DNA of 64,000 nt from Aeromonas finlandensis (GCF_000764645.1 NZ_JRGK01000286.1:62001-126000), one strand, 5' to 3'. Shown: positions 8,537 to 18,069, numbered from the stretch's first letter. Program-made: numbers and translations. The notes: generated by a model from the sequence alone, not told the origin.

Positions 8537-9856
8537 TCAGAACATGTTCAGGATGGAATTGAAAAGTTGCTCAGAGGCGCTGATCACCTTGGCATTGGCC
8601 TGATAGGCCTTGGTGTAGGCCATGATCTTGACCCCCTCCTCATCGGTATTGACGCCACTGATACTGCTCAACTTGGCAGCCAGCTGATTCTCCATATTGG
8701 CATCTGCCAACATGGTCGCCTTGGACTGCCCACTCTGTACCGCGATCCGGCCAAACAGGGCGCCATATGCCGTGCTCTGGCTATCTTTGAGGGTAATCAT
8801 CTCCCGCAAATTGCGATTGTCGCCTTTCCCGCCACTGCCCTGTGCAAAGGCGAGATGATCACCGGTAAAGCCATTGGCAATTTTCAAGGTACCGGCAGGA
8901 TTGAGCGGGTCGTAGCTGAACAGCTGTTTACCCTGATCACCATTCAGATCAATGCCACCAGCCTGCTTGCCATTGAAATCGTCAGCCAGCTTCTTTGCCA
9001 TCTGGTTGAGTTCGCTGCGCATGGGACGCAGCACATTGGCGCGATAATCCATCACTCCGGCCAGCCCCCCGCCATGCAGCGCAGGGACTTCGAAGGATTG
9101 CGGGCCGAAACTCAGGTGGATTTTATCGCCAGCCAGTGAAAGGGTACTGCTGCTCCCGGCCAGCACCAGCGGCTGACCCTGAGGCAAGCTGAGCGAGAAC
9201 GAACCATCTCTCTGCCTGTTAACCCGCACTTCCATAAAGGTTGAAAGATCGCGCACCACTTGCTCAAGGCCGTCTTCCAGCGCGGAAATATTGACCTCCT
9301 TGGCGGCCTGTTCGCTGATTTGGGTATTGAGTTCGGCGACCTGTTTCAGATAGCTGTTGACCTGAGCAATCGTACTGCTCATTTGCTCGTCGATCTGGCT
9401 CTCCTGAGTCAGCAGGCTCTCGTCCAACTGACTAAAACGGTTCGCCAGCGCGCCAGCTGAGCTAACGATCTGGCTGCGCTGTGCCGAAGTCTCCGGACTA
9501 TCGAGTGCCGCACTCAGTGAGGCGAACAAGCTGTCCAGCCCGGTGGTGATTTTCATCGACTCGCTACCCAGCAACTGCTCGGTGGTATTGATGTACTGAT
9601 GGAAAGCGTATGACGCACCGGTATCCGAACGGCTACGCCAGTGCTGTGACACCAGGTAGTCGTCCGTGATCCTGCGAATACCTGTTACCTCTACCCCCAT
9701 TCCATTATCCAGACGGCCAAGACCGGACAGACTGCCCATCATGGCCTCCTGACAGCTGTAACCTACGGTATTGACGTTGGCGATATTCTGGGCAGTCAGA
9801 TTTAATGCGATCTGGGCTGCATTGAGCCCACTGGCGCCGATATTGAGCATTGACAT
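8537..9856 (-). CDS. flgK: Lateral hook-filament junction protein FlgK (HAP1)
   Basis: A 439-aa HAP1. The N-terminal rod/hook motif (ALNLTAQNIANVNTVGYS) and C-terminal motif (EGVKIMAYTKAYQANAKVIS, then QLFNSILNMF) are clear. It is shorter than the roughly 550-aa enterobacterial FlgK, as is usual for reduced variable domains. It forms the first junction zone on the hook. Its ATG overlaps the flgJ stop by 1 nt (TGATG), showing translational coupling. Confidence 0.94.
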   Translation of the reverse strand: MSMLNIGASGLNAAQIALNLTAQNIANVNTVGYSCQEAMMGSLSGLGRLDNGMGVEVTGIRRITDDYLVSQHWRSRSDTGASYAFHQYINTTEQLLGSESMKITTGLDSLFASLSAALDSPETSAQRSQIVSSAGALANRFSQLDESLLTQESQIDEQMSSTIAQVNSYLKQVAELNTQISEQAAKEVNISALEDGLEQVVRDLSTFMEVRVNRQRDGSFSLSLPQGQPLVLAGSSSTLSLAGDKIHLSFGPQSFEVPALHGGGLAGVMDYRANVLRPMRSELNQMAKKLADDFNGKQAGGIDLNGDQGKQLFSYDPLNPAGTLKIANGFTGDHLAFAQGSGGKGDNRNLREMITLKDSQSTAYGALFGRIAVQSGQSKATMLADANMENQLAAKLSSISGVNTDEEGVKIMAYTKAYQANAKVISASEQLFNSILNMF

Positions 9857-10254
9857 CAGTCAACCTTCTTCATTTTTACCGAATTGAGAGGCTGGCTAAA
9901 GGCAGCCAGGGTATGTGGCTCTGAAGCGACCACCCCATCCGGATTCTTTAATGAAGGGGCCAGCTGGTTGACCATCTGCTCACGCAGTCCGATACCGCCC
10001 CGCTTGACCATACTCATCGCCAGCTGGCTGTCATACATGTCGCGATAGAGCTCCTGCCCCTTGATAAGCTTGTCATCTTCATCTTGCAGCGCATCGGTGG
10101 CTGAACGCATGTGTTTAAGCACGGTTTGCAAAAAGCTCACCTCGAACTGACCAGCGACCGCATCGAGTGCGGCTCGCTGATCCGGGTTGCTTTTGATTTG
10201 CTGCAATTCATTGAGATCCTGATAAAAACCAGGGTCAGAGCTAATTCTGGTCAT
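9856..10254 (-). CDS. flgJ: Lateral FlgJ, rod-binding domain only
   Basis: A 132-aa protein with just the N-terminal rod-binding domain of FlgJ (VAGQFEVSFLQTVLKHMRSA, then QELYRDMYDSQLAMSMVKRG). The C-terminal peptidoglycan hydrolase domain of enterobacterial FlgJ (about 313 aa) is absent, so another muramidase must open the wall for the lateral rod. It starts 8 nt after flgI and overlaps flgK by 1 nt. Confidence 0.9.
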   Translation of the reverse strand: MTRISSDPGFYQDLNELQQIKSNPDQRAALDAVAGQFEVSFLQTVLKHMRSATDALQDEDDKLIKGQELYRDMYDSQLAMSMVKRGGIGLREQMVNQLAPSLKNPDGVVASEPHTLAAFSQPLNSVKMKKVD

Positions 10255-10262
10255 GATGCTCC

Positions 10263-11369
10263 TTAGATAACTACCAGCTCACCCTCAAGGGCACCGGCCT
10301 CATTGAGCGCTTGCAAGATGGCCATGACATCGTCGGGCGTTGCCCCTAGCGAGTTGACAGCCTTGACGATCACTTCCAGAGAGGTGCCATCAGGCCATAC
10401 AAACATGTTGTTTTGTTCCCGATCGACCTGGATCTCGGATTTGGGTGTCGTGGTGGTCTGCCCATTGGAGAACGCATTGGGCTGACTGACCGTCTGGCTC
10501 TCGCCAATCGTCACCGTCAAACTGCCATGACTGACCGCCGCCTTGTGGACTTTGACCCCCTGCCCCATCACCACCGTGCCGGTTCGACTGTTGAAGACCA
10601 CTTTCGGACGCTCCTGACCCGGGTCGACCTTGATATCTTCCAGCAGGGCCATAAACGCGATGCGCTGGCTCTCGTCTTTGGGGGCTGCAATCTGGATCCG
10701 CCCAGCACTCACCGCTCTGGCGACCGGCCCCAACTGGTGGTTGATCGCACGCTCGGCATTGCGGGCCGTCTTGAAGTTGGGTTGATGCAGATTGAGCGTC
10801 ACTTCCGGTTTGTCGGCGAAATTGCTGCTCACTTCCCGTTCAATGGTGCCGCCATTGGGGATAATGCCGGCTGTCGGCACGTTAATCGTGACCGATGAAC
10901 CGGATTGGCCTTCCGCCTTCACCCCGGCGACGACCAGATTGCCCTGCGCCACGGCATAGACTTCGCCGTCGATACCACGCAGGGGGGTCAACAGCAAAGA
11001 ACCGCCACGCAGGCTCTTGGCATCACCGATAGAGGTCACGGTAACATCAAGCAACTGCCCCTTGCCTGCCAGCGCGGGCAACGTGGCCTGGACTGAGACA
11101 GCCGCTACGTTCTTGAGCTTGGGATCGAGATCGTCGGGCAACTGCACACCGAACTGCTTGAGCATGTTGGCCATGGATTGACCGGTAAATTTGACCTGGC
11201 TCTTGTCCCCCGTACCGGAGAGACCGACCACCAGACCATAACCGACCAACTGGTTGGTTCTCAGTCCCTGCACATCGGCAATATCCAGCAGGGCTCGCTT
11301 GGCCGGTGCCGCAGCCTGGCTAAACCAGGGCAGGCAAAGGCAAAGCAGGGTGATAAACCATCTGTTCAT
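10263..11369 (-). CDS. flgI: Lateral flagellar P-ring protein FlgI
   Basis: A 368-aa periplasmic P-ring subunit with a cleavable signal peptide ([18 protein letters not shown]) and family motifs ([35 protein letters not shown]). The ATG at 11367-11369 has GAGG 7 nt upstream; a TTG at 11381 is rejected. The ring acts as a bushing in the peptidoglycan layer. It directly follows flgH. Confidence 0.95.
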   Translation of the reverse strand: MNRWFITLLCLCLPWFSQAAAPAKRALLDIADVQGLRTNQLVGYGLVVGLSGTGDKSQVKFTGQSMANMLKQFGVQLPDDLDPKLKNVAAVSVQATLPALAGKGQLLDVTVTSIGDAKSLRGGSLLLTPLRGIDGEVYAVAQGNLVVAGVKAEGQSGSSVTINVPTAGIIPNGGTIEREVSSNFADKPEVTLNLHQPNFKTARNAERAINHQLGPVARAVSAGRIQIAAPKDESQRIAFMALLEDIKVDPGQERPKVVFNSRTGTVVMGQGVKVHKAAVSHGSLTVTIGESQTVSQPNAFSNGQTTTTPKSEIQVDREQNNMFVWPDGTSLEVIVKAVNSLGATPDDVMAILQALNEAGALEGELVVI

Positions 11370-11377
11370 GTGAATCC

Positions 11378-12049
11378 TCAAAATGGCGCAAATGCCGAGC
11401 TAAAGAAGCGGCCCAGCCACCCCATCTGGTTGCTGTCGGCAAGGGCACCGCGACCGGCATAGGTAATACGGGCATCGGCGATACGCTGAGACGAGATGCG
11501 GTTGCTCTGGTCGATATCGTCAACCCGCACCATCCCCCCCAGACGAATGTATTCATCCCCCTGATTGAGGCGGATCCATTTCTCGCCGCGGATCGCCAAC
11601 ACGCCGTTGGGCATCACCTCCGCCACTGTCACAGTAATGGAACCCGCCAGGGTATTCTGCTGACTGGAGGTCGCCCCTCCATCAAAATCCCGATCGGCAC
11701 TGAGGCTTGCGCCCCAATCGGGGCGCAGTTTGCCGCCAATGGAAGGGGCGGGCACACTCATGCTGCTGTTCTTGCTCATGCTGGTATTGGCTTTCTTGCT
11801 CGACTGGGTGCGCTCTTCGAGCACCACAGTCAGAATGTCGCCAATACGATAGGCACGCCGATCCTGAAACAGGGTCATCATGTAGCTACCCCGATAGAGG
11901 CCGCCATCTTCCCCCTGGGTGGTCGCAGTCACCTTGGGACGTGATGGCGCCCACTTCTCATCGCCAGGCTCGGGAACTTGCAGCTCATAGGTGGCACAGC
12001 CGCCCAGCAGCAGTACCAACCAGATATAACGCAACATCGACTTCATCAT
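11378..12049 (-). CDS. flgH: Lateral flagellar L-ring lipoprotein FlgH
   Basis: A 223-aa outer-membrane L-ring lipoprotein. The signal peptide ends in a lipobox (LLGG before Cys18). FlgH motifs are visible ([19 protein letters not shown], then [20 protein letters not shown]). The likely ATG at 12047-12049 overlaps the flgG stop by 1 nt. It forms the outer-membrane bushing of the rod with FlgI. Confidence 0.94.
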   Translation of the reverse strand: MMKSMLRYIWLVLLLGGCATYELQVPEPGDEKWAPSRPKVTATTQGEDGGLYRGSYMMTLFQDRRAYRIGDILTVVLEERTQSSKKANTSMSKNSSMSVPAPSIGGKLRPDWGASLSADRDFDGGATSSQQNTLAGSITVTVAEVMPNGVLAIRGEKWIRLNQGDEYIRLGGMVRVDDIDQSNRISSQRIADARITYAGRGALADSNQMGWLGRFFSSAFAPF

Positions 12050-12834
12050 CACAGAGCCTGAGTGACAAACTTGAGCATCTGATCCGCGGCAGAGACGACC
12101 TTGGCATTCATCTCGTACGCCCGCTGGGTGGTGATCATGTCCACCATCTCCTCGACCACATTGACGTTGGAGCTCTCCAGCGTGAATTGCTTGATGGCCC
12201 CCATCGCCTCTTCTCCCGGCACCCCCTCAATCGCTTCACCGGACGCACCGGTGGCGCGGTAAAGGTTGCCACCGAGCGCTTCGAGACCGGCCGGGTTGGC
12301 AAAGTTGGTCAGGGTAATGCGACCCAACTCTACGTTCTCCTGTTGCCCCGGCAGAGAGGCACTGACCGTGCCATCGGTACCGATAGAGATCTTGGTGGCG
12401 TTATCCGGGATCTGGATCTGCGGGACCATGGGCAAACCATCGGCGTTCACCATCTGCCCCTCGGCATTGCGGTGCCATTGGCCATTACGGGTGTAGGCAG
12501 TCTCACCGTCCGGACGTTCGACACCGAAGAAACCGGCACCGACCACCGCCATATCCAGTTCCTGGTTGGTGTTCTGGAATTGACCGGAAGTGAAGACCTT
12601 TTGGGTTCCCACCACCCGCACACCATTACCCATCTGAATGCCGATCGGCGCCAGGTTCTGCTGATCCTGCTGGGCGCCCGGCTGGCGCTGCACCTGATAG
12701 AAGAGATCTTCAAACGCCACCCGATCACGCTTGAAGCCGACCGTGTTGACGTTAGCCAAGTTGTTGGAAATGCTGGCCATCTTGGCATCTTGTGCCGACA
12801 GACCTGTTTTACTGACCCATAAAGCTGCGTGCAT
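12049..12834 (-). CDS. flgG: Lateral distal rod protein FlgG
   Basis: A 261-aa distal rod protein. It has the classic start MHAALWVSKTGLSAQDAKM and rod motif SNNLANVNTVGFKRDRVAFE, plus the C-terminal rod motif (ESSNVNVVEEMVDMITTQRA). ATG 12834 is chosen because the protein then begins exactly like other FlgG; upstream in-frame codons to 12873 are not family-like. It sits between flgF and flgH. Confidence 0.95.
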   Translation of the reverse strand: MHAALWVSKTGLSAQDAKMASISNNLANVNTVGFKRDRVAFEDLFYQVQRQPGAQQDQQNLAPIGIQMGNGVRVVGTQKVFTSGQFQNTNQELDMAVVGAGFFGVERPDGETAYTRNGQWHRNAEGQMVNADGLPMVPQIQIPDNATKISIGTDGTVSASLPGQQENVELGRITLTNFANPAGLEALGGNLYRATGASGEAIEGVPGEEAMGAIKQFTLESSNVNVVEEMVDMITTQRAYEMNAKVVSAADQMLKFVTQAL

Positions 12835-12915
12835 TGTTTTGTTCCATCTTCGTTTATCAAGCCTCATCCCCAAGGGAGAGGACAGGCACCGGACATCTGC
12901 CCGATGCCTTCAATA

Positions 12916-13650
12916 TCAAGCCTGACCGGAGATCAGCTTGGCACCCTGGCGAGCCTGATCATCAGCGGCTTTCATCAGCTTGACCTGCAATTCGAAATTG
13001 CGGCTCAATGACATGCTGCTGACCAGTTCATCAACCGCATTGACGTTGGCCCCCTCCAGAAATCCGGAGGCCATCACCACCTGTTCACTCGCCTCGGCAT
13101 CACCACCCTGACGCTTCCGGAACAGGCCATCCTGGCCTTTGACCAGCTCGGCCGGCTCCGGATTAACCAGTTTCAGGCGGCCAACCTCCAGACGAGCACC
13201 ACCACCGGGAGGGGTAATGCTCAGGGTGCCATCCTTCCCAAAACTGATGTCACGATAAGCAGGCAACACCAGCTCGCCACCTTCCCCCAGCACCGGCCGA
13301 CCATTGAGGGTCAGCAGCCCGTCGGCATCGGCCTCCAGGTTCCCCGCTCGGGTATAGGCCTCTTTGCCATCCGCAGTCTGCACGGTCAGAAAGCCTTCGC
13401 CACGGATTGCTACATCCAGCTTGCGGCCGGTCTGCATCAGGGGGCCCGCCTTGAAGTTGGTGCCCGCCATCTCCTCCTTGGCCATCACCCGGCTCTGATA
13501 ACCATCCCCGCGGAGGGCGTAAGCAGAGACCCGCTCAAAATCAGCCCGAAATCCGGTGGTATTGACGTTGGCCAGGTTATTCGCCCGAATCTGCTGGGCC
13601 ATCAGGGTATGCTGCGCCCCGGACATTGCGGTGTAGATAAGCTTTTCCAC
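12916..13650 (-). CDS. flgF: Lateral proximal rod protein FlgF
   Basis: A 244-aa rod protein starting with GTG (13648-13650), preceded by AAGGG. The N-terminus (EKLIYTAMSGAQHTLMAQQI, then NNLANVNTTGFRADFERV) is typical of FlgF, and the C-terminal motif ends in a rod-type helix (GANVNAVDELVSSMSLSRNF). It begins 9 nt after the flgE stop. Confidence 0.94.
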   Translation of the reverse strand: MEKLIYTAMSGAQHTLMAQQIRANNLANVNTTGFRADFERVSAYALRGDGYQSRVMAKEEMAGTNFKAGPLMQTGRKLDVAIRGEGFLTVQTADGKEAYTRAGNLEADADGLLTLNGRPVLGEGGELVLPAYRDISFGKDGTLSITPPGGGARLEVGRLKLVNPEPAELVKGQDGLFRKRQGGDAEASEQVVMASGFLEGANVNAVDELVSSMSLSRNFELQVKLMKAADDQARQGAKLISGQA

Positions 13651-13659
13651 GGGTTACCC

Positions 13660-14862
13660 TTAGAAGGAGTTGAACAGAACCTGGGTCATCTTGTCGGCCG
13701 AGCTGATGGTCTTGGCATTGGCCTGATAGTTGCGTTGGGAGGTCATCAGGCTCACCAGCTCACCGGTCAGGTCAACGTTGGAACTCTCGTAAGCCCCCGC
13801 GGTCAGCTTGCCCATGGTGCCCGTCCCCGGCGCGCCCAGTACCGGCTGGCCGGAGCTGAAGGATTGCTGCCAGGTTGTGTTGTTGGCCTGCAGCAAACCA
13901 TTGGGGTTGGCAAAGTTGGCCATGACCACCTGCCCCTGCAACAGACTCTGACCATTGGTGAAAGTGGCATAGACACCGCCATCAGCATCAACACGGGCAC
14001 CAGTCAAATCGCCTGCGGTATAACCGTTGGACTGGTTGCGAGTCGCATTGAAATCGGCGGCGTACTGGCTGACCTGGCTCATATCCAGTTGCAACGCAAT
14101 CGGAGAGGCGCCAGCAGGCGTCAGAGCCAATGTCGCCGGAATCGTGGAGCCTGCGCTATCCAGTTGGCCATTAGGGGTGAACTTCATTTCGACACCGCCT
14201 GCGGGTGTCACATCCGTGCCATTAAAGCTGTAGTGAACCCCCCAGGTGTTGGCCCCTTTTTTCACAAAATACTGGGAAACGGTATGTTCAGTCCCGAGTG
14301 AGTCGTAGACCTTGCTGGACTGTGAATAGCTGAAGGTATCCGGCTTGTTCGCATCAAACGTCGAGGCCGGGGGGATGACGCTGGCATCAGCTTTAAGGTT
14401 GGCGACAAACTCCAGCTTGTCGGATGCTTTTGCTGGCAGGCTCCCCGCCTTGATCTGGATATCGCCAACCACACCGGACTGCAGCTTGCCTGCATCATTG
14501 GTGGTGTAACCCTGCAGCCGTGTACCGCCCGAAGTGGTCAGGTAGTTGGCGTTATCACGCTGGAACATACCTGCACGGGTATAGGAGGTCTGGCCGCTGC
14601 CATCTTTCAGCACAAAGAAACCGCTGCCTGAAATCGCCAGATCCAGCCCGCGCCCGGTGCGCATCATGTCCCCGTTGCGATCAAAATTCTGGGAGATGTT
14701 GTTCATCTCCACCCCGCCTGCCTGACCACCACCATAAATTGCAGCAAATTCGGCGCGGCTGGATTTGAAGCCTGCGGTGCTGGCGTTGGCCACGTTGTTA
14801 CTGATAACGCTCAATTCCTGGTTTACGGCGCGCAGGCCGCTCAATCCGATATTGAAAGACAC
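13660..14862 (-). CDS. flgE: Lateral hook protein FlgE
   Basis: A 400-aa hook subunit. The GTG at 14860-14862 is the start: it gives the family N-terminus SFNIGLSGLRAVNQELSVIS and has GAGAGGAG 7 nt upstream; the open frame extends further to 14979 but inside flgD. Rod/hook motifs are visible at both ends (SNNVANASTAGFKSSRAEF; ESSNVDLTGELVSLMTSQRN). It forms the flexible hook of the lateral flagellum. Confidence 0.95.
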   Translation of the reverse strand: MSFNIGLSGLRAVNQELSVISNNVANASTAGFKSSRAEFAAIYGGGQAGGVEMNNISQNFDRNGDMMRTGRGLDLAISGSGFFVLKDGSGQTSYTRAGMFQRDNANYLTTSGGTRLQGYTTNDAGKLQSGVVGDIQIKAGSLPAKASDKLEFVANLKADASVIPPASTFDANKPDTFSYSQSSKVYDSLGTEHTVSQYFVKKGANTWGVHYSFNGTDVTPAGGVEMKFTPNGQLDSAGSTIPATLALTPAGASPIALQLDMSQVSQYAADFNATRNQSNGYTAGDLTGARVDADGGVYATFTNGQSLLQGQVVMANFANPNGLLQANNTTWQQSFSSGQPVLGAPGTGTMGKLTAGAYESSNVDLTGELVSLMTSQRNYQANAKTISSADKMTQVLFNSF

Positions 14863-14881
14863 AGTGTCGCTCCTCTCTGAT

Positions 14882-15589
14882 TTACACTGATTTGCCGAAC
14901 TGGATTGCACTGAACAGCGGGACATCGCCCACGCCAGCAACCTGCAGCATGATTTCACCCGTACCGGGCAGGGCCACACGTTCCACCTTGCTCGCTACAT
15001 AATTTTTGGTCGCCACCGGGGTCTTGCCTGTCGACGCCTTGACCTCGAAGCTGTATTCCCCGGCAGGAAGGGGGGGCAGCTCATAATCCAGCGATTCCCC
15101 CTGGCTTTCCCCCCAGCTCTGGCTGGCCACCAGCACGCCATGCTGGTCATACACCTTGAGATCAACCTGCTCCGCCACACCTTGCAGCTCGATTTGACCG
15201 CGGATTTTCTGCTCTTGCTGCTGCGTGAGGGTTTTGCTCGGCACCATGACCTCTTTGTCAACCAGTGCGGTACTCTGCAACACCTGCTGGGTGTCCATCT
15301 TGTTGTTGGTCTGGAGCTGAATCTTTTTCAGCCCCTCTACCCCTTCCACCATGCTGAACTGGGCAAGCTGGGCCACGTATTGGGCGCCATCAAGAGGGTT
15401 GGTGGGATCCTGGTTCTGGATCTGCGCCACCATCATCTGCAGGAATTCATTGCGCAACTGCATGCCACCATTCTGGTTGCCCTCCGCCCCCTGAGTCGCC
15501 CCCTTGTCATTGCTGGCGATCCTGGGATCAGTAGCTGCCTGAGCGGTTCCACGAGCCGTATCCAGGCTGCTGATCTGCGGCAAACTCAT
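14882..15589 (-). CDS. flgD: Lateral hook cap / assembly scaffold FlgD
   Basis: A 235-aa FlgD. The N-terminal conserved block (NEFLQMMVAQIQNQDPTNPL, then DGAQYVAQLAQFSMVEGVE) is unmistakable, followed by a FlgD Ig-like/tudor region (VDLKVYDQHGVLVASQSWG). It caps the growing hook during polymerisation. It lies between flgC and flgE in the usual order. Confidence 0.94.
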   Translation of the reverse strand: MSLPQISSLDTARGTAQAATDPRIASNDKGATQGAEGNQNGGMQLRNEFLQMMVAQIQNQDPTNPLDGAQYVAQLAQFSMVEGVEGLKKIQLQTNNKMDTQQVLQSTALVDKEVMVPSKTLTQQQEQKIRGQIELQGVAEQVDLKVYDQHGVLVASQSWGESQGESLDYELPPLPAGEYSFEVKASTGKTPVATKNYVASKVERVALPGTGEIMLQVAGVGDVPLFSAIQFGKSV

Positions 15590-15592
15590 GAC

Positions 15593-16018
15593 TTAGACCC
15601 CCTGACCAAGGCGCAACAAACCTTGCTGCATGCTGTTGATCCGGTTGATCACTTCCACCGAGGTCTCAAAACCGCGGGAAGCACTCATCATGTCAGCCAT
15701 CTCTTCCACCGCATTGACGTTGGAGTAGTAGACAAAGCCATCCTGATCGGCCATCGGGTTGGTCGGCTCCAGCCGTTTCTCGACCTGGCGATCGGACTGC
15801 ACGATGCCTGCGACTTGTACCGATGCAGCTCCGAGGCCATCGGCATCCTGAATATTCTGATAGAGGGTGGAAAAGACCGGCTTGATGGCACGGAAAGCGG
15901 CATCTTCACTGGCGGCAGCGCTATCCACGTTGGCCAGGTTGGAAGCAACTGTATCCAGCCGCACTGTCTGGGCTCGCATTGCGCTGCCCGCGATGTCATA
16001 AATCTTGTTAAACGACAT
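15593..16018 (-). CDS. flgC: Lateral proximal rod protein FlgC
   Basis: A 141-aa rod protein with the FlgC start (NKIYDIAGSAMRAQTVRLDT) and motif VASNLANVDSA, and the C-terminal motif SNVNAVEEMADMMSASRGFE. It starts 2 nt after flgB and ends 3 nt before flgD, consistent with one tightly packed operon. Confidence 0.95.
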   Translation of the reverse strand: MSFNKIYDIAGSAMRAQTVRLDTVASNLANVDSAAASEDAAFRAIKPVFSTLYQNIQDADGLGAASVQVAGIVQSDRQVEKRLEPTNPMADQDGFVYYSNVNAVEEMADMMSASRGFETSVEVINRINSMQQGLLRLGQGV

Positions 16019-16020
16019 GA

Positions 16021-16410
16021 TTAACGGCCCTCGATCGCCTTGGCGATCCCGGTAAGTTTCATATTGAGGAAGGTGAGGCTGGTCTGGAAATCAGTGGCAT
16101 TGTTGGCAAACTTGCCCTGCTCTACACCCAGCTCAGCCGTGTTGCCATCCATGGATACCTGATAAGGAATGCGATACAGGGGGTGACGTATATCATCACG
16201 CATAGCTCCCTGGCTGATGGCCTGACTCTCGTCCCCGGCGGCAACTTGCTGCGCGACACGCCCCAGAATCGTCTTATAATCGACGTCCCGGGCCAAATAG
16301 CCCGGTGTATCCACGTTAGCCAGATTTCCCGCCAGAATACGTGCCCGTTCAGCCCTGACATCCAGGGCATAAGGGTGTACCCCGAGGGCGCTGTCAAATG
16401 AGATACTCAT
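16021..16410 (-). CDS. flgB: Lateral proximal rod protein FlgB
   Basis: A 129-aa FlgB with motif ILAGNLANVDTPGYLARDVD near the N-terminus. It is the first gene of the minus-strand flgB-to-flgL operon and is divergent from flgA, with only 50 nt between the start codons chosen. FlgB is the most membrane-proximal rod component. A sigma-54-like element lies upstream (16451-16466). Confidence 0.95.
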   Translation of the reverse strand: MSISFDSALGVHPYALDVRAERARILAGNLANVDTPGYLARDVDYKTILGRVAQQVAAGDESQAISQGAMRDDIRHPLYRIPYQVSMDGNTAELGVEQGKFANNATDFQTSLTFLNMKLTGIAKAIEGR

Positions 16411-16450
16411 GCTTCATCCTTTATCTATCACTCAGACCGAGATGTTCCTT

Positions 16451-16466
16451 ATCAAGACTCATGCCA
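16451..16466 (-). promoter_or_regulatory. Weak sigma-54-like element upstream of flgB
   Basis: Read on the minus strand: TGGCAT, 5 nt, TTGAT, 40 nt before the flgB start. It matches the RpoN -24 element but misses the conserved C of the -12 GC. It overlaps the flgA start region on the other strand. No other promoter-like pattern stood out in this 50-nt gap. Confidence 0.35.
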
Positions 16467-17261
16467 ATCATGAAAATGCCTAATTTCAAACAGTTACAAC
16501 ACATCACTCCCCTCAAAACAGCGAGGAGTGAGGAAGTACGACTTCCTGTGTGGAAATTGGCCGGTGCGCTTTGGTTGCTATCAGGTGGGCTGGCTCATGG
16601 CACGCCACAAGCACCCAGCGCCATACTGGAACAGTTGCTGGAACAGGATGCCCGCCAGAGTCTTGATGACTACATGCAGCAACAGGGATGGCCTGCGACA
16701 ACCGGCGAGTTTCGCGTCTGGCTTGCCCCTGCGGCCGACCACCTCCCCCCCTGTGCGTCAAGCAACCTCTCGCTACAGGCTGGTGGCCAATATCGACAAC
16801 CCTGGGGACGCCGTCCCTATCTCATCGAGTGCGCAGATCCCGCCTGGCAGGTGCGGGGGCGGGTTGAAGTGTCATTGCTATTGCCGGTCTGGGTTGCCGC
16901 ACGAGATATCGCGAAGGGCCACGCCATCGGCGCCAGCGACCTGATAGAAAAAGAGGTGGATGTCAGCCGCATACAACGCGGATTCATCCCGAGCAATCGA
17001 TCCCTGCGGGGACATAAAAGCAATCGGCATCTGAGAACTGGACAGCTCATCGGTGAGCTTGATTTGCAGAAGAGCTGGTCGGTCAAACAGGGGGAGGGTG
17101 TGCTTATCCGCGCCGGGGAAGGTGAGTTCTCCGCGACGACCCGGGGTGAAGCACTCGAAAATGGTGGAATAGGTGACGGGATCAGAGTTAAAAATCTTAG
17201 CTCTGGCAAACAGATTCAGGCATGGGTGATTGATACCGGGGAAGTTGAAACCCGTTTTTGA
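16461..17261 (+). CDS. flgA: Lateral P-ring assembly chaperone FlgA
   Basis: A FlgA homologue of about 266 aa, divergent from flgB. A hydrophobic signal-like segment (KLAGALWLLSGGLAHG) lies at about residues 32-47, then the FlgA/SAF-type domain (LLPVWVAARDIAKGHAIGAS, then LRTGQLIGELDL) and a C-terminal beta region (GEGEFSATTRGEALENG). FlgA acts in the periplasm to help FlgI ring formation. The start is uncertain: ATG at 16461, 16470 or 16476, or GTG near 16549, which would place the signal peptide at the N-terminus. None has an ideal ribosome-binding site. Confidence 0.85.
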   Translation: MPIMKMPNFKQLQHITPLKTARSEEVRLPVWKLAGALWLLSGGLAHGTPQAPSAILEQLLEQDARQSLDDYMQQQGWPATTGEFRVWLAPAADHLPPCASSNLSLQAGGQYRQPWGRRPYLIECADPAWQVRGRVEVSLLLPVWVAARDIAKGHAIGASDLIEKEVDVSRIQRGFIPSNRSLRGHKSNRHLRTGQLIGELDLQKSWSVKQGEGVLIRAGEGEFSATTRGEALENGGIGDGIRVKNLSSGKQIQAWVIDTGEVETRF

Positions 17262-17339
17262 GCACGGACCGCAATATGATTCAAGTTGACCAAATCTTGG
17301 GTCGCTTGTCATATAAGTAGACCATCAGGAATAAACGTT

Positions 17340-17615
17340 ATGAAAATTACCCGTACTGACTCTCTCTATATCCAGAACCAGCCAGGTCGCAAGCAGGACG
17401 CGGCGACCAAGCAAACCGCCAAGCCGGCACCGCAAGCTGATGCCTTGATCAGCGGCACGGCCCAGTCAGTTGCCAAAGCGCGCAGCCAGCTGGCAGTGAC
17501 CCCGGATGTCGACATGGACAAGGTCAACGAGATCCGCAAAGCCATCCGCGAAGGCTCGCTGGCGATCGATCTGGATGCGCTGGGCCAAGCCATTCTGGAT
17601 ACGCATCGCCGATGA
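17340..17615 (+). CDS. flgM: Lateral anti-sigma-28 factor FlgM
   Basis: A 91-aa FlgM. The C-terminal sigma-binding half (DVDMDKVNEIRKAIREGSLA, then ALGQAILDTHR) is typical; the N-terminal half is disordered-looking. ATG 17340 has AGGA 9 nt upstream. It should hold LafS until it is exported through the finished hook-basal body. A sigma-70-like pair (TTGACC at 17286, TCATAT at 17309, 17-nt spacer) precedes it. It overlaps flgN by 4 nt. Confidence 0.9.
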   Translation: MKITRTDSLYIQNQPGRKQDAATKQTAKPAPQADALISGTAQSVAKARSQLAVTPDVDMDKVNEIRKAIREGSLAIDLDALGQAILDTHRR

Positions 17616-18055
17616 GTGGGGGTGCCAAAGCCACCGTCAAGGCATTGCTCCTCGGTATCCAGCAGGATAACAGTCACTATACAGAGCTCACCGCATTGCT
17701 GCTTCGCCAGCATGCGCTGCTGGCCAGCCATGATGTCGATGGTCTGCAAGTCCATAACGAACAGCAGACCGCGCTGATGGCCAAGGTGACACAACAGGCA
17801 AAATTGCGTTGCCATCAACTGCAGGCATTGGGACTCAAACCCGATGAGAAGGGGATGGCAACCCTGATTGCCAAGTTGCCACTCCCCCTGCGCACCACCG
17901 TGGCCAACCAGTGGCAACAGCTTGAACAGCTGCTGCACCAGTGTCTGCGCCAGAATGAGTTCAATGGTCGCCTGCTGGCTGGCCAGATAGAGACCATTCA
18001 CTCACTGCTGGGACAAGATTCGGGTTATCGCGACCCGAACAGCATCACGGATTAA
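17612..18055 (+). CDS. flgN: Lateral HAP export chaperone FlgN
   Basis: A 147-aa helical FlgN-like chaperone (NSHYTELTALLLRQHALLAS, then CLRQNEFNGRLLAGQIETI). It starts within the flgM stop (ATGA overlap). FlgN delivers FlgK and FlgL to the export gate. It converges with fliJ, and only 14 nt separate the two stops; no terminator hairpin was seen in that gap. Confidence 0.88.
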   Translation: MSGGAKATVKALLLGIQQDNSHYTELTALLLRQHALLASHDVDGLQVHNEQQTALMAKVTQQAKLRCHQLQALGLKPDEKGMATLIAKLPLPLRTTVANQWQQLEQLLHQCLRQNEFNGRLLAGQIETIHSLLGQDSGYRDPNSITD

Positions 18056-18069
18056 CCCTCACCATCCCC

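Noticed and set aside
11707-12822. A 371-codon open frame on the plus strand
   Set aside because: It lies opposite flgH and flgG, is rich in His, Arg and Gly typical of antisense of GC-rich genes, and matches no family.
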